DNA of 64,000 nt from Nocardioides marinisabuli (GCF_013466785.1 NZ_CP059163.1:3348001-3412000); one strand, 5' to 3'; positions 26,632 through 37,715 are shown, counted from the stretch's first letter. Program-made: numbers and translations. The notes: a model not told the origin generated them from the sequence alone.

Positions 26632-28317
26632 ATGTCTCACCCCCACCCCGAGCTCTCCGCACCCCCCGCACTGGCCGACGACGGCCTGCGGGTCATCCCC
26701 TTCGGGGGACTCGGCGAGGTCGGGCGCAACATGACCGCCTTCGAGCACCGCGGGCGCCTGCTCATCGTCGACTGCGGGGTGCTGTTCCCCGAGGACCACC
26801 AGCCCGGCGTCGACCTGATCCTGCCCGACTGGTCCTCGATCCGGGACCGGCTCGACGACGTCGAGGCCCTGGTGCTCACCCACGGGCACGAGGACCACAT
26901 CGGCGCGACGCCGTACCTGCTGCGCGAGCGCGGCGACATCCCGCTGGTCGGCTCCGAGCTGACCCTGGCGCTGCTCGGCTCCAAGCTGCGCGAGCACCGG
27001 CTGCGCGAGACCGTGCACCACGTCGTCACCGAGGGCGACCGGATCACCTTCGGACCCTTCGAGCTCGAGTTCGTGGCGGTCAACCACTCCATCCCCGACG
27101 CGCTGGCCGTGGCGATCCGCACCAGCGCCGGGATGGTGCTGCACACCGGCGACTTCAAGATGGACCAGCTGCCCCTCGACGGTCGCATCACCGACCTGCG
27201 CGCCTTCGCGCGGCTGGGGGAGGAGGGCGTCGACCTCTTCCTCACCGACTCCACCAACGCCGAGACCCCCGGGTTCACCCCCACCGAGAAGGCCATCACC
27301 CCGGTCATCGACCAGGTCTTCCGCGAGTCCGAGCAGCGGATCATCGTGGCCTGCTTCGCCTCCCACATCCACCGGGTCCAGCAGGTCCTCGACGCGGCGT
27401 ACGCCCACGAGCGCCAGGTGGCGTGGGTGGGGCGCTCGATGGTGCGCAACATGGGCATCGCCCGCGACCTGGGCTACCTCAAGGTGCCGCCCAACACGGT
27501 GGTGGAGGCCAAGCAGCTCGCGCAGCTGCCGGCCGAGCACCAGGTGCTGATCTCCACCGGCTCGCAGGGCGAGCCGATGAGCGCGTTGAGCCGCATCGCC
27601 CAGCGCAACCACCACATCGTGCACATCGAGGAGGGCGACACCGTCCTGCTCGCCTCCAGCCTGATCCCCGGCAACGAGAACGCGGTCTACCGCGTCATCA
27701 ACGGCCTGGCCCGCTGGGGCGCGCGGGTCGTGCACAAGGGCAACGCGATGGTCCACGTCAGCGGCCACGCCTCGGCCGGCGAGCTCCTCTACTGCTACAA
27801 CATCGTCAAGCCGCGCAACGTGCTCCCGGTGCACGGCGAGATCCGGCACATGCAGGCCAACGCCGCCCTGGCCCGGATGACCGGCGTCCCCCACGTGGTG
27901 ATCGCCGAGGACGGCGTCGTGGTCGATCTCGTCGACGGGGTCGCCGAGATCGTGGGCAAGGTCGACTGCGGCTACGTCTACGTCGACGGTTCCTCGGTCG
28001 GCGACGTCACCGAGTCGGACCTCAAGGACCGCCGCATCCTCGGTGAGGAGGGCTTCATCTCCGTCATCGTGGTGATGGACTCGGTCACCGGCAAGGTCGC
28101 CAGCGGCCCCGAGATCCACGCCCGCGGCAACGCCATCGAGACCGCCAGCTTCGAGGAGGTCAAGCCCGCCATCATCGAGGCCCTCGACCTCGCCGTGGCC
28201 GAGGGCAACACCGACACCTACCAGCTGCAGCAGACGGTGCGCCGGGTGATCGGGCGCTGGGTCTCCGGCACCCACCGCCGCCGCCCGATGATCATCCCGG
28301 TGGTCATCGAGTCCTGA
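26632..28317 (+). CDS. rnj: Ribonuclease J
   Basis: RNase J (561 aa) is a metallo-beta-lactamase/beta-CASP nuclease with 5' exonuclease and endonuclease action in mRNA decay and rRNA maturation. The zinc motif is LTHGHEDHIGA near residue 82, and the beta-CASP part includes LISTGSQGEPMSALSR and VHVSGHASAGELL. The C-terminal domain after about residue 460 is typical. An ATG at 26632 with AGGA at the right distance is preferred over the frame's earlier start at 26596, which overlaps dapA. Probably cotranscribed with dapA. Confidence 0.95.
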   Translation: MSHPHPELSAPPALADDGLRVIPFGGLGEVGRNMTAFEHRGRLLIVDCGVLFPEDHQPGVDLILPDWSSIRDRLDDVEALVLTHGHEDHIGATPYLLRERGDIPLVGSELTLALLGSKLREHRLRETVHHVVTEGDRITFGPFELEFVAVNHSIPDALAVAIRTSAGMVLHTGDFKMDQLPLDGRITDLRAFARLGEEGVDLFLTDSTNAETPGFTPTEKAITPVIDQVFRESEQRIIVACFASHIHRVQQVLDAAYAHERQVAWVGRSMVRNMGIARDLGYLKVPPNTVVEAKQLAQLPAEHQVLISTGSQGEPMSALSRIAQRNHHIVHIEEGDTVLLASSLIPGNENAVYRVINGLARWGARVVHKGNAMVHVSGHASAGELLYCYNIVKPRNVLPVHGEIRHMQANAALARMTGVPHVVIAEDGVVVDLVDGVAEIVGKVDCGYVYVDGSSVGDVTESDLKDRRILGEEGFISVIVVMDSVTGKVASGPEIHARGNAIETASFEEVKPAIIEALDLAVAEGNTDTYQLQQTVRRVIGRWVSGTHRRRPMIIPVVIES

Positions 28318-28341
28318 GGGCGGCCGCGGCTCGGGGTGGTC

Positions 28342-28439
28342 GCGGGAGTTTCATCGGGTCCCCGATGAAGGTGGCGGCACCCGGCTGAAGTTTCAGCCAG
28401 GTAGCGCGAGTTCCATCGGGTACCCGATGAAACTCCCGC
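28342..28439. repeat. Nested palindrome cluster between rnj and ftsK
   Basis: Outer perfect 18-bp inverted repeat (28342-28359 and 28422-28439) encloses three self-complementary units: TTCATCGGG/CCCGATGAA at about 28350-28369, GGCTGAA/TTCAGCC at 28383-28398, and CATCGGGTACCCGATG at 28414-28429. The rest of the 28318-28523 gap only shows the ftsK promoter near its end. It may end the dapA-rnj transcript; the number of alternative folds is unusual. Confidence 0.8.
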
Positions 28440-28510
28440 AGCGCACAACCCTCAAGCGACACGTGAGGGTGGGACGGGTGTTAATCCCTGGGACGGGAGA
28501 GGCGTTCGCC

Positions 28511-28516
28511 TAGGGT
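28511..28516 (+). promoter_or_regulatory. -10 element, leaderless start of ftsK
   Basis: TAGGGT ends 7 nt before the ATG at 28524. Confidence 0.6.
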
Positions 28517-28523
28517 GGCCAGC

Positions 28524-31196
28524 ATGGCGACCCGTACGTCTTCCCCGCCGGGGTCGCGGAGCACGAGCACGTCCACGAACGGGTCCTCGACCCGGTCCGG
28601 CAGCTCAGGCACCCGACCTCGGAGTACCTCCACCACCAGCGCTGCGCGCGCGAGCTCGACCGGCAAGCGCCCGTCGACCTCCAAGCGCACCCCGACCAAG
28701 AAGAGCAGCACGGCCAAGCGGCCGGCCCCGCGCGCGGTGCGCAGCGGGCCCAGCCCGGTGCTGCTGACGCTCGGCGCGATCGCGCGCGGCATCGGTGCCG
28801 TGTGGCTCGCCGTCGCGCACGCGATCGGTGCGGTCGCCCGGGGGATCGGGCGCAGCGCCCGCGACCTCGACCCCGAGCACCGCCGCGACGGCGCCGGTCT
28901 GCTGCTGCTGGCGCTGGCGGTCGTGACGGCCGGTGCGGTGTGGTTCCAGATCCAGAGCCCGGTCACCGACCCGGTGCGCACCGCCGTGGCCGGCTCGGTC
29001 GGCAAGCTCGGCTGGTTCGTGCCGATGGCGCTGGTGTGGGTCGGGTGGCGCACGATGCGCGACCCGGTCAGCAACGGCCCCGCCGGCCGGCAGGTCATCG
29101 GGTGGACCGCGCTCGCCTTCGGCCTGCTCGGCATCGTGCACATCGCCAACGACAGCCCCCAGCCGGTCGCCGGCGACGCGACCCCGCTGCAGGCCGGCGG
29201 GGGAGCCGTGGGCTACGTCGTCTCCTCGCTGCTGCTCGACCTGCTCCGCTCGACGTACGTCGTCGTGCCGCTGCTGCTGATGCTCGTGGCCTTCGGCGTG
29301 CTGGTGGTCACCGCCACCCCCGTCTACCAGGTCCCCGACAAGCTGGCCGCCCTGCGCGACCAGGCCCTGGGCCGCCACCTCGACGAGGACGACCGGGCCC
29401 CGGGCGGGCGCGCTCGCCGGGGCGACGACGAGATCGACCCCGACATGGGCGACCCGGCGTACGACACCCCGGTGCTCAGCGACCGCGAGATCGACAAGCG
29501 CAAGCGCAAGCGGGAGCGCGACGCCCTCGACGTGGCCCTGGACGAGGACCTCACCGTCGAGCAGCAGGCCGCGCGCGGCGAGCGCGAGGACAGCAGCGTC
29601 GGCGTCGACATCTTCGCCCCGGCACCGCCCCCGGTCGTCGCCGAGCCCGCGGCCGCGAAGGAGGAGCTCGAGCCACCGCCGCACTCGCCGCTGCCCCCGC
29701 GCGTGGAGCAGCTCTCGCTCTCGGGCGACATCACCTACTCGCTGCCCGCCAACGAGGTCCTCAAGCCCGGCTCGGTGCACAAGGCCCGATCGAAGGCCAG
29801 CGACGACGTCGTCGAGCGGCTCACCGGGGTGATGGACGAGTTCGGCATCGACGCCCAGGTGACCGGCTACACCCGCGGACCGACCGTGACCCGCTACGAG
29901 GTCGAGCTCGGCGCCGGCATCAAGGTCGAGAAGGTCACCGCGCTCAGCAAGAACATCGCGTACGCCGTCGCCTCGGCCGACGTGCGGATCCTCAGCCCGA
30001 TCCCCGGCAAGTCCGCGATCGGCATCGAGATCCCCAACATCGACAAGGAGATCGTCAGCCTCGGCGACGTGCTGCGCTCGGGCGCCGCGCGCGGCGACCA
30101 CCACCCGATGGTCTGCGGCCTGGGCAAGGACGTCGAGGGCGGCTTCGTGGTCGCGAACCTCGCGAAGATGCCGCACCTGCTGGTCGCCGGTGCCACCGGC
30201 TCGGGCAAGTCGAGCTTCATCAACTCGATGATCACCTCGATCCTGATGCGCTCCACGCCCGACGAGGTGCGGATGATCATGGTCGACCCCAAGCGGGTCG
30301 AGCTGAACGCCTACGAGGGCGTGCCGCACCTGATCACCCCGATCATCACCAACCCCAAGAAGGCCGCCGAGGCGCTGGCCTGGGTCGTGCGCGAGATGGA
30401 CATGCGCTACGACGACCTGGCCAACTTCGGCTTCCGCCACATCGACGACTTCAACAAGGCGGTGCGCGCCGGCAAGGTCGAGGTGCCCCCGGGCAGCGAG
30501 CGCGAGCTCTCGCCCTACCCCTACCTGCTGGTCATCGTCGACGAGCTCGCCGACCTGATGATGGTCGCCCCGCGCGACGTCGAGGACGCGGTCGTGCGGA
30601 TCACCCAGCTGGCCCGCGCGGCCGGCATCCACCTGGTGCTGGCCACCCAGCGCCCCAGCGTCGACGTGGTCACCGGCCTGATCAAGGCCAACGTGCCCAG
30701 CCGGCTGGCCTTCGCCACCTCCAGCCTCTCCGACAGCCGGGTCATCCTCGACCAGCCGGGTGCGGAGAAGCTGGTCGGGCAGGGTGACGGGCTGTTCCTG
30801 CCGATGGGCGCCTCCAAGGCGGTGCGCGTGCAGGGCTCGTGGGTCACCGAGGCCGAGATCGCCCAGGTCGTCCAGCACTGCAAGACCCAGCTGGAGCCGA
30901 CCTACCGCGAGGACGTCACCGCCCCGGCGGCCGCCAAGCGCGACCTGGACGACGACATCGGCGACGACATGGACCTGGTCATCCAGGCCATCGAGCTGGT
31001 CGTCTCCACCCAGTTCGGCTCCACCTCGATGCTGCAGCGCAAGCTCCGTGTGGGCTTCGCCAAGGCCGGTCGCCTCATGGACATCATGGAGTCCCGTGGC
31101 GTGGTCGGTCCCTCCGAGGGCTCGAAGGCACGTGACGTGCTGATCAAGCCCGATGAAGTCGACGGACTGATCGCGATCCTGCAGGGGGAGATGTGA
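28524..31196 (+). CDS. ftsK: DNA translocase FtsK
   Basis: FtsK/SpoIIIE (890 aa) pumps chromosomal DNA through the closing septum. The first 65 residues are a Ser/Thr/Lys-rich basic tail, followed by four membrane helices (about residues 130-260), a charged linker, then the motor domain with Walker [11 protein letters not shown] near residue 560, Walker [15 protein letters not shown], and the C-terminal winged-helix gamma domain ([20 protein letters not shown]) that reads orientation sequences. The ATG at 28524 is preferred to an upstream in-frame start because a -10 hexamer lies 7 nt before it. Its stop overlaps the next GTG by 4 bp. Confidence 0.97.
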   Translation: MATRTSSPPGSRSTSTSTNGSSTRSGSSGTRPRSTSTTSAARASSTGKRPSTSKRTPTKKSSTAKRPAPRAVRSGPSPVLLTLGAIARGIGAVWLAVAHAIGAVARGIGRSARDLDPEHRRDGAGLLLLALAVVTAGAVWFQIQSPVTDPVRTAVAGSVGKLGWFVPMALVWVGWRTMRDPVSNGPAGRQVIGWTALAFGLLGIVHIANDSPQPVAGDATPLQAGGGAVGYVVSSLLLDLLRSTYVVVPLLLMLVAFGVLVVTATPVYQVPDKLAALRDQALGRHLDEDDRAPGGRARRGDDEIDPDMGDPAYDTPVLSDREIDKRKRKRERDALDVALDEDLTVEQQAARGEREDSSVGVDIFAPAPPPVVAEPAAAKEELEPPPHSPLPPRVEQLSLSGDITYSLPANEVLKPGSVHKARSKASDDVVERLTGVMDEFGIDAQVTGYTRGPTVTRYEVELGAGIKVEKVTALSKNIAYAVASADVRILSPIPGKSAIGIEIPNIDKEIVSLGDVLRSGAARGDHHPMVCGLGKDVEGGFVVANLAKMPHLLVAGATGSGKSSFINSMITSILMRSTPDEVRMIMVDPKRVELNAYEGVPHLITPIITNPKKAAEALAWVVREMDMRYDDLANFGFRHIDDFNKAVRAGKVEVPPGSERELSPYPYLLVIVDELADLMMVAPRDVEDAVVRITQLARAAGIHLVLATQRPSVDVVTGLIKANVPSRLAFATSSLSDSRVILDQPGAEKLVGQGDGLFLPMGASKAVRVQGSWVTEAEIAQVVQHCKTQLEPTYREDVTAPAAAKRDLDDDIGDDMDLVIQAIELVVSTQFGSTSMLQRKLRVGFAKAGRLMDIMESRGVVGPSEGSKARDVLIKPDEVDGLIAILQGEM

Positions 31197-33040
31197 GCGA
31201 GCACCAGATGGACCCGACCCGCACCGACGAGGCCACCACCGAGGAGACCAGCGGTCCCACCGTCGTCGAGGTGCGCCGCGACGTGCGCGTGGCCGCCCCG
31301 CTCGGCGTGGTCGCCGCGCTGGTGGCGGCGGCGTACGTCGCCCGCGTCGCCGGCGGCGGCAGCCCCCTGGACTGGGCGCTGCTCACGCTGGTGGGCGCGA
31401 TCGCCGCGGTGCACCTGGCCACCCTGGCTGACAGTCGGGCGCCGCTCTTCGTGGCCGACGAGCACGGGGTGCGGCTGCGCCGCGGACGCACCTGGCACGG
31501 CCTGCCCTGGACGGACATCGACGCGGTCGAGGTGCTGCCGCGCCGCAGCTGGTGGCGCGACGGGTCGCTCGACGTGCTCGCCGGCGAGGACGAGCCGCGC
31601 AGCGTGCCCCTGGCGATGTCGACGACCGTGACCGGCGTGACCGAGGGCTCCGACCTGGTCGCCGCGCTCGACGAGCTGGCCGGCGGCGCGACCGAGGTCG
31701 CCCAGATCGAGGGCTACGAGTACGTCGACGAGGACGAGTGGGCCGCCACCCGCGCCGACGTCGAGCCGGAGTCAGAGGTCGTCGACGTCGACGACCAGGT
31801 CGCTCTCGAGGCCGACGTGAAGGACGCGACCGAGGTGGTCGCCGACGAGGAGACCGAGCCGGCGCGCCACCACCTGCCCGACCCGCGGCCGCTGCTGGCC
31901 CACGCCATCGAGCGGGTCGCCTCCGGCCTGCCCGACCGGTTCCGCCCCGGTGCCAGCCCCGCTGGGGTCCCGGCCGCCGGTACGGCCACCGGGAGCGAGC
32001 CGGCGCAGGCGCCGGCGGCGTCGTACGCCAGCGCCACCCCCGCGCCCCTGCGCGACCCGGTGACCGCGGTGCGGGCCGAGATCCGCAGCGACGTGACCGT
32101 GGCCCGCGACGACCAGGACCAGACCCAGGTCTTCGGGGCCAACGCGCTGCGCCTGGACGCCCACGCGAGCGACGACACCGCGCTGCGGCTGCCCGAGGCC
32201 CGTGAGCTGCGCCGCCCGGGCAGCGTCTCGCTGGTCGAGGACACCGTGCAGTGGAGCCAGCGCGACGGGCGCGTGCGCCCGATCGCCACGGAGGGCTCGG
32301 CCGTCGAGCCGATCGTGCTCGACGACCTGGGCGAGCCGGCCGCCGACCCGGTCGTCGGCCCCGAGCTGGCCGCAGCGCGCACCCGGCTGGGGCTCACCGT
32401 CGACCAGCTGGCCGACCGCACCCGCATCCGGCCGCACGTGATCGAGTCGATCGAGGTCGACGACTTCGCGCCCTGCGGCGGCGACTTCTACGCCCGCGGC
32501 CACCTGCGCACGCTGGCCCGCGTGCTCGGCATCGACGCCACCCCGCTGCTGGCGCACTACGACGAGCGGTACGCCGACGCCCCGATCAACCCGCGCCGCG
32601 TCTTCGAGGCCGAGCTCGGCTCGGGCGGCGCGATCCGCGCCACCCGCGGCGGCCCGAACTGGTCGGTGCTGATCGCCGCGGTGATGGCGCTGGTGCTGGC
32701 CTGGTCGGTCGCGCGCCTGATCACCGACAGCCCGGTCGAGCTGCGCGACCCCGTGCCGCAGCTGTCGACGGCGGGCTCGACGAGCGCCGGCGACCCGGTG
32801 CCCGTGGTGCTCACCGCGGCGGGCGGCGGCGCCGAGGTCGTCGTGCGTGACGGCGTCAACGAACTGGTCTACAAGGGCGCCCTGTCCTTCGGCGAGACCA
32901 AGGTGCTGACCAAGGTCTCGCAGCCGGTGCGCGTGCAGTCCAGCGACGGCTCGCTCGAGGTCAGCGTCGACGGCGTCGACCAGGGGGCGCTGGGCAGCAC
33001 CGGCCAGGAGGCGCAGAACACGTTCGTCGCCGGTCGGTGA
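31193..33040 (+). CDS. RodZ-like membrane protein with helix-turn-helix
   Basis: A 615-residue protein. Two membrane helices (about residues 33-55 and 60-80) and a PH-like strand region ([20 protein letters not shown]) form the N-terminus. A long acidic, low-complexity linker follows. Then comes a RodZ-type HTH ([20 protein letters not shown], with [18 protein letters not shown]) at about residues 400-465, a membrane helix ([19 protein letters not shown]), and a DUF4115-like extracytoplasmic C-terminus. The HTH/TM/DUF4115 half is the usual RodZ layout, but the N-terminal membrane part is extra. RodZ proteins link MreB to the cell wall machinery. It overlaps ftsK by 4 bp, the position of a similar gene in other actinobacteria. 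Confidence 0.85.
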   Translation: MSEHQMDPTRTDEATTEETSGPTVVEVRRDVRVAAPLGVVAALVAAAYVARVAGGGSPLDWALLTLVGAIAAVHLATLADSRAPLFVADEHGVRLRRGRTWHGLPWTDIDAVEVLPRRSWWRDGSLDVLAGEDEPRSVPLAMSTTVTGVTEGSDLVAALDELAGGATEVAQIEGYEYVDEDEWAATRADVEPESEVVDVDDQVALEADVKDATEVVADEETEPARHHLPDPRPLLAHAIERVASGLPDRFRPGASPAGVPAAGTATGSEPAQAPAASYASATPAPLRDPVTAVRAEIRSDVTVARDDQDQTQVFGANALRLDAHASDDTALRLPEARELRRPGSVSLVEDTVQWSQRDGRVRPIATEGSAVEPIVLDDLGEPAADPVVGPELAAARTRLGLTVDQLADRTRIRPHVIESIEVDDFAPCGGDFYARGHLRTLARVLGIDATPLLAHYDERYADAPINPRRVFEAELGSGGAIRATRGGPNWSVLIAAVMALVLAWSVARLITDSPVELRDPVPQLSTAGSTSAGDPVPVVLTAAGGGAEVVVRDGVNELVYKGALSFGETKVLTKVSQPVRVQSSDGSLEVSVDGVDQGALGSTGQEAQNTFVAGR

Positions 33041-33088
33041 GCGCTGGTTCGCGCCGCTGGGCGCCCGGCCGCCATACTCGAGGCAGCC

Positions 33089-34588
33089 ATGAGCACCCAG
33101 ACACCAGCCGCCCCTGACCAGACCGCCGCCACCGACCACGCAGGCCCCGACCTGCTGTCGGTGGCGATGGTGACCCTCGGGTGCGCACGCAACGAGGTCG
33201 ACTCCGAGGAGCTCGCCGGCCGGCTCGAGGCCGGCGGGTTCCGGCTGGTCGACGACGCCGCCGAGGCCGACACGGTCGTGGTCAACACCTGCGGCTTCGT
33301 CGAGGCGGCCAAGAAGGACTCCGTCGACACCCTGCTCCAGGCCGCCGACCTCAAGACCGAGCACGGCGGCAGGGCGCAGGCCGTGGTGGCCGTGGGCTGC
33401 CTGGCCGAGCGCTACGGCAAGGACCTGGCCGAGTCGCTGCCCGAGGCCGACGCGGTGCTCGGCTTCGACGACTACCCCGAGATCGCGGCGCGGCTGCGCT
33501 CGATCGTGGCGGGGGAGACCCACCAGGCGCACACGCCCCAGGACCGGCGCCGGCTGCTGCCGATCAGCCCGGTCGACCGCGCGGCCACCGAGCTGGCCGT
33601 GCCCGGCCACGGCGACGTCACCACGGTCGGCCAGGGCGGTCCCGCGACCGGTCCGCGCGCCGTACGCCGCCGGCTCGACTCGGGCCCGATGGCACCGCTC
33701 AAGCTGGCCTCGGGCTGCGACCGGCGCTGCTCGTTCTGCGCCATCCCGGCCTTCCGCGGCTCGTTCGTCTCGCGGCGGCCCGCCGACGTGCTGGCCGAGG
33801 GCCGGTGGCTGGGCACCCAGGGGGTGCGCGAGCTGTTCCTGGTCTCGGAGAACTCCACGTCCTACGGCAAGGACCTCGGCGACCTGCGCCTGCTCGAGAC
33901 GATGCTGCCCGAGCTGGCGGCGATCGAGGGCGTCGACCGGGTGCGGGTCTCCTACCTGCAGCCCGCCGAGACCAGGCCCGGGCTGATCGAGGCGATCGCC
34001 ACCACGCCCGGCGTGGTGCCCTACTTCGACCTCTCCTTCCAGCACGCCAGCAACGCGGTGCTGCGCCGGATGCGTCGCTTCGGCGACCCCGAGAGCTTCC
34101 TGGGCCTGCTCGAGCAGGTCCGCTCCTTCGCCCCGCTGGCCGGGGTGCGCTCCAACGTGATCGTCGGCTTCCCCGGGGAGAGCGAGGACGACCTCGAGAC
34201 GCTGTGCGACTTCCTGGTCGCCGCGCGGATGGACGTCACCGGCGTCTTCGGCTACTCCGACGAGGACGGCACCGAGGCGGCCCGCCTCGACGGCAAGCTC
34301 GACGAGGACGAGGTGCGCGCGCGCACCGAGCACGTCACCGCCCTGGTCGAGCAGCTCAACGCCGAGCGCGCCGAGGAGCGCATCGGCGAGCGCGTCGAGG
34401 TGCTCGTCGAGGGCCTCGTCGACGAGGACGGCGACCCGCTGGTCGCCGGCCGCGCCGCCCACCAGGGTCCCGAGGTCGACGGCACCACCTACCTGCCCGA
34501 CTCCACCGGGCTGCGCATCGGCGACCTGGTGCCGGCCCTGGTGACCGGTACCGACGGCGTCGACCTGATCGCGGAGGAGATCCGATGA
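33089..34588 (+). CDS. rimO: Ribosomal protein S12 methylthiotransferase
   Basis: RimO (499 aa) is a radical SAM enzyme that adds a methylthio group to an aspartate of ribosomal protein S12. N-terminal MTTase domain: [19 protein letters not shown] and [18 protein letters not shown] give two cluster cysteines. The SAM cluster motif is [18 protein letters not shown]. The C-terminal TRAM domain ends in [10 protein letters not shown]. An insertion of about 40 residues between the MTTase and radical SAM parts is common in actinobacterial RimO. The stop overlaps the pgsA ATG by 4 bp. Confidence 0.95.
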   Translation: MSTQTPAAPDQTAATDHAGPDLLSVAMVTLGCARNEVDSEELAGRLEAGGFRLVDDAAEADTVVVNTCGFVEAAKKDSVDTLLQAADLKTEHGGRAQAVVAVGCLAERYGKDLAESLPEADAVLGFDDYPEIAARLRSIVAGETHQAHTPQDRRRLLPISPVDRAATELAVPGHGDVTTVGQGGPATGPRAVRRRLDSGPMAPLKLASGCDRRCSFCAIPAFRGSFVSRRPADVLAEGRWLGTQGVRELFLVSENSTSYGKDLGDLRLLETMLPELAAIEGVDRVRVSYLQPAETRPGLIEAIATTPGVVPYFDLSFQHASNAVLRRMRRFGDPESFLGLLEQVRSFAPLAGVRSNVIVGFPGESEDDLETLCDFLVAARMDVTGVFGYSDEDGTEAARLDGKLDEDEVRARTEHVTALVEQLNAERAEERIGERVEVLVEGLVDEDGDPLVAGRAAHQGPEVDGTTYLPDSTGLRIGDLVPALVTGTDGVDLIAEEIR

Positions 34589-35214
34589 CCGAGCCCACCA
34601 GCGAGCAGGCGGCGCCCCCCAGCAACTGGAACCTGCCCAACGCGCTGACCACGCTGCGCATCGTGATGGTGCCGTTCTTCGGCGCCGCGCTCCTGGTCGA
34701 CGGGGGCGACTCCGCCACCTGGCGCACCGTGGCCTACGTGATCTTCGCGCTGGCGATGATCACCGACAAGATCGACGGCGACATCGCCCGGGCCCGCAAC
34801 CTGGTCACCGACTTCGGCAAGATCGCCGACCCCATCGCCGACAAGGCCATCACCGGCATGGCGCTGATCGGCCTCGCGATCGTCGGTGACATCTGGTGGT
34901 GGGTGGCCATCGTCGTGCTGCTGCGCGAGTGGAGCGTCACCCTGATGCGCCTCTCGATCGCCAAGCGGGTCGTGCTGGCCGCCAAGGACCTCGGCAAGTG
35001 GAAGACCACGGTGCAGGCGCTGGCGCTCGGTGGCCTGACCCTGCCGCTGCGCGACCCCGACCTGCCCTCGGCCCTCGAGGTGCCCGGCGAGGTGCTCTTC
35101 TACGTCGCCCAGGTGCTGCTGGCCGTGGCCGTGGCGCTGACCCTGTGGTCGGGCTGGGAGTTCTTCCGCGACGTGTGGAAGCAGCGCCACACGTTGCGCG
35201 GCCCCCGCGCCTGA
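34585..35214 (+). CDS. pgsA: CDP-diacylglycerol--glycerol-3-phosphate 3-phosphatidyltransferase
   Basis: PgsA (209 aa) makes phosphatidylglycerol phosphate in the membrane. The CDP-alcohol transferase motif is complete in [20 protein letters not shown], with the final two aspartates in the following IADPIADK. Several membrane helices cover the rest (about residues 20-60, 85-130, 165-195). Translationally coupled to rimO (ATGA). In related genomes cinA follows directly, but here about 9 kb intervene. Confidence 0.95.
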   Translation: MTEPTSEQAAPPSNWNLPNALTTLRIVMVPFFGAALLVDGGDSATWRTVAYVIFALAMITDKIDGDIARARNLVTDFGKIADPIADKAITGMALIGLAIVGDIWWWVAIVVLLREWSVTLMRLSIAKRVVLAAKDLGKWKTTVQALALGGLTLPLRDPDLPSALEVPGEVLFYVAQVLLAVAVALTLWSGWEFFRDVWKQRHTLRGPRA

Positions 35215-35216
35215 GA

Positions 35217-35229
35217 GGGCTCTTTGCCC
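35217..35229 (+). terminator. Weak hairpin after pgsA
   Basis: GGGC, 5-nt loop with TTT, GCCC, beginning 2 nt after the pgsA stop. Short, so weakly supported. The rest of the 188-bp gap holds the nucleotidase promoter region and is poorer in GC than its surroundings. Confidence 0.35.
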
Positions 35230-35319
35230 GCCAGGGCCATGGTGAGAACTGTCGATCCTGACCGGTCGATTTGGCACTGGTTGACCGGATTGCGCCAAAG
35301 CACGCCCTGGACACGTGTG

Positions 35320-35341
35320 GTTCATGTGGCGGTCGTGATTC
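35320..35341 (+). promoter_or_regulatory. Candidate PHO-box-like direct repeat
   Basis: Two 11-bp units, GTTCATGTGGC and GGTCGTGATTC, resemble the direct repeats of GTTCACC-like units bound by PhoP in Streptomyces, and overlap the expected -35 of the nucleotidase promoter. The second unit is a poor match. Confidence 0.3.
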
Positions 35342-35357
35342 TGCGAGCCCAGGGGGA

Positions 35358-35363
35358 TACCTT
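35358..35363 (+). promoter_or_regulatory. -10 element of nucleotidase gene
   Basis: TACCTT, about 40 nt before the GTG start, leaving a short leader that holds the AAGGA ribosome binding site. Confidence 0.4.
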
Positions 35364-35402
35364 GCGCTCGTCGTATCCGGTAAACCGTAAGGACCCTCAC
35401 AC

Positions 35403-37676
35403 GTGTCGTCTCGCACATGGGCAGGGCGGGCCACCCGCCCCCTCGCTGCTGGGCTCGGGCTCGGCCTCGCGGCCAGCGCCCTGACCCTCACCACCTCCAC
35501 GGCGGCCTACGCCGCCGACTCCGTCACCATCACGCTGCTGAACATCAACGACTTCCACGGTCGCATCGACGCCAACACCACCAAGTTCGCCACGACGATC
35601 GAGCAGATCCGTGCCGAGCAGGGCGAGGCGAACACCCTCTTCCTCTCCGCCGGCGACAACATCGGTGCGTCGGTCTTCGCCTCGAACGTCCAGGACGACG
35701 AGCCGACGATCGAGGTCCTCAACGTCCTCGAGCTCGCCTCCTCCGCCGTGGGCAACCACGAGTTCGACAAGGGCTTCGACGACCTCACCGGTCGGGTGGG
35801 CGCGCTCGCCGACTGGAACTACCTCGGCGCCAACGTCTACGCCGAGGGCACCCAGACCCCTGCCATGCGCGAGTACGACACGTTCGAGGTCGACGGGGTC
35901 ACGGTCGGTGTCATCGGCGCCGTCACCCAGGAGACGCCGACCCTGGTCAGCGCCAGCGGCGTGGCCGGGCTCGAGTTCGGCGACCCCGTCGAGGCCGTCA
36001 ACCGGGTGGCCGAGCAGCTCTCCGACGGCGACGAGACCAACGGCGAGGCCGACGTGATCGTGGCCGAGTTCCACGAGGGCGCCGGCGCCGGCATCCCCGA
36101 CGGCTCCTCGCTCGAGGAGGAGGTCGCGGCCGGCGGTGCGTTCGCCGACATCGTGAACGAGACCGACGCCGAGGTCGACGCCATCTTCACCGGGCACACC
36201 CACAAGCAGTACGCCTGGGACGCCCCCGTCCCCGGTGAGGCCGGCACCCGCCCGATCGTCCAGACCGGTTCGTACGGCGAGAACATCGGCCAGATCGACC
36301 TGAGCGTCGACCCCGCGACCGGCGACGTCACGGCCTCGACGGGCACCAACGTGGCCCGTGCCGCCGAGGAGGACCTGTCGTTCCCGCGGGTCGCCGAGGT
36401 CAAGGAGATCACCGACGCGGCCCTCGCGTTCGCCGCCGAGGTCGGCAACCAGCCGGTCGGCCAGATCACCGACGACATCACCACCGCCTTCGGCGGCGGG
36501 TCCTACGTCGACGGTGAGTGGACCGGCGGCGGGCGCGACAACCGTGCCGAGGAGTCGGCCATGTCGCACCTGGTCGCCCAGGCGCTGCTCGACGGGCTGC
36601 CGTTCGGTGAGCCGGACATCGGCCTGACCAACCCCGGTGGCCTGCGCGCGGACTTCCGCTTCGCCGGCAACACTGCCGAGAACCCGCAGAACACCGACGG
36701 TGTCGTCACCTTCGCCGAGGCGAACTCGGTGCTGCCGTTCGGCAACACCATCGTCACCGCGGAGCTCAGCGGCGCCGACCTGATCACGATCTTCGACCAG
36801 CAGTGGCAGACCGCCGAGACCCCGGAGGACCCGGCTCCGAGCCGTCCCTACCTGGCGCTCGGCGCCTCCGAGAACGTCGACGTGGTCGCCGACCCCACCG
36901 CGGAGACCGGCGAGCACATCCTGTCCCTGAAGATCGACGGCGAGGAGGTCGACCCTGAGGCGACGTACTCGGTGGCGACCTTCAACTTCCTGGCCGAAGG
37001 CAACGACAACTTCCGCGCCTTCCGCAACGCCGAGGTCACCGACTCGGGAATCAGCGACGCCGAGCTCTTCCGCGACTACATCGCCGACAGCTCGCCGATC
37101 AGCCCCGACCACGACCAGCGCCAGATGCTCGTCGACACCGACGAGAGCGGCGTCAACGCCGGTGCCACCGAGACCATCGAGGTGTCCAAGCTCGGTCTCA
37201 CGTCCCTCGGGTCGCCCGAGGACTCCTCGGTGACCGTGACGGGTGGCGGCGCCGAGCTCGGCACCTTCCCGGTCACCGACCGCAGCGCCAGCATCGTCGT
37301 CGACGTCCCCGTCGAGCTCGCCGGGGACTCGATCACCCTGACCAGCGAGCAGGGCGTCACCGCGGAGCTCCCCGTCGTCAAGGCCCAGCCGACGCTCAAG
37401 CTCAAGCGCAAGCCCGGCAAGGTCGTGGCCCGCAAGACCAAGATCAAGGTCATCAGCCGGGTCCTCGTCGGTGACGAGGCCGCCGACGGTCGCGTCCGGG
37501 TCCGCGTCCCGGGCGGCCAGACGTTCGCCGGCCGCCTCAACGACAACGGTCGCGTGGTCATCAAGGTCACCAAGACCTTCGGCCAGCCCGGCAGCAAGAA
37601 GGTCGTCGTGACCTACCTCGGTGACGACACCACGGAGTCGGTGGCGCAGAACCTGCGCTTCACGGTCCGCAAGTAG
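35403..37676 (+). CDS. Secreted 5'-nucleotidase/2',3'-cyclic phosphodiesterase
   Basis: A 757-residue secreted enzyme that removes phosphate from nucleotides. Signal peptide of about 37 residues, cleaved after AYA. Calcineurin-like metallophosphatase domain: LNINDFHGRI, SAGDNIGAS, VGNHEFDKGFDDL and FTGHTHKQYAWD give the two-metal site. Then the 5'-nucleotidase C-terminal domain (GLTNPGGLRADF; YSVATFNFLAEGNDNF). The last 100 residues are an Ig-like (Big_3-type) module with GRVVIKVTKTFGQPGSKK and VTYLGDDTT, also present in the nuclease downstream. No LPXTG anchor. The GTG start (35403) has AAGGA upstream. Confidence 0.9.
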   Translation: MSSRTWAGRATRPLAAGLGLGLAASALTLTTSTAAYAADSVTITLLNINDFHGRIDANTTKFATTIEQIRAEQGEANTLFLSAGDNIGASVFASNVQDDEPTIEVLNVLELASSAVGNHEFDKGFDDLTGRVGALADWNYLGANVYAEGTQTPAMREYDTFEVDGVTVGVIGAVTQETPTLVSASGVAGLEFGDPVEAVNRVAEQLSDGDETNGEADVIVAEFHEGAGAGIPDGSSLEEEVAAGGAFADIVNETDAEVDAIFTGHTHKQYAWDAPVPGEAGTRPIVQTGSYGENIGQIDLSVDPATGDVTASTGTNVARAAEEDLSFPRVAEVKEITDAALAFAAEVGNQPVGQITDDITTAFGGGSYVDGEWTGGGRDNRAEESAMSHLVAQALLDGLPFGEPDIGLTNPGGLRADFRFAGNTAENPQNTDGVVTFAEANSVLPFGNTIVTAELSGADLITIFDQQWQTAETPEDPAPSRPYLALGASENVDVVADPTAETGEHILSLKIDGEEVDPEATYSVATFNFLAEGNDNFRAFRNAEVTDSGISDAELFRDYIADSSPISPDHDQRQMLVDTDESGVNAGATETIEVSKLGLTSLGSPEDSSVTVTGGGAELGTFPVTDRSASIVVDVPVELAGDSITLTSEQGVTAELPVVKAQPTLKLKRKPGKVVARKTKIKVISRVLVGDEAADGRVRVRVPGGQTFAGRLNDNGRVVIKVTKTFGQPGSKKVVVTYLGDDTTESVAQNLRFTVRK

Positions 37677-37684
37677 CTCGGTCG

Positions 37685-37715
37685 GGGGCCCGTCGCCACA
37701 CCGGCGGCGGGCCCC
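37685..37715 (+). terminator. Hairpin terminator after nucleotidase gene
   Basis: 13-bp arms (37685-37697 and 37703-37715) with one G-U type pair and a 5-nt loop, 8 nt past the stop. Confidence 0.7.
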
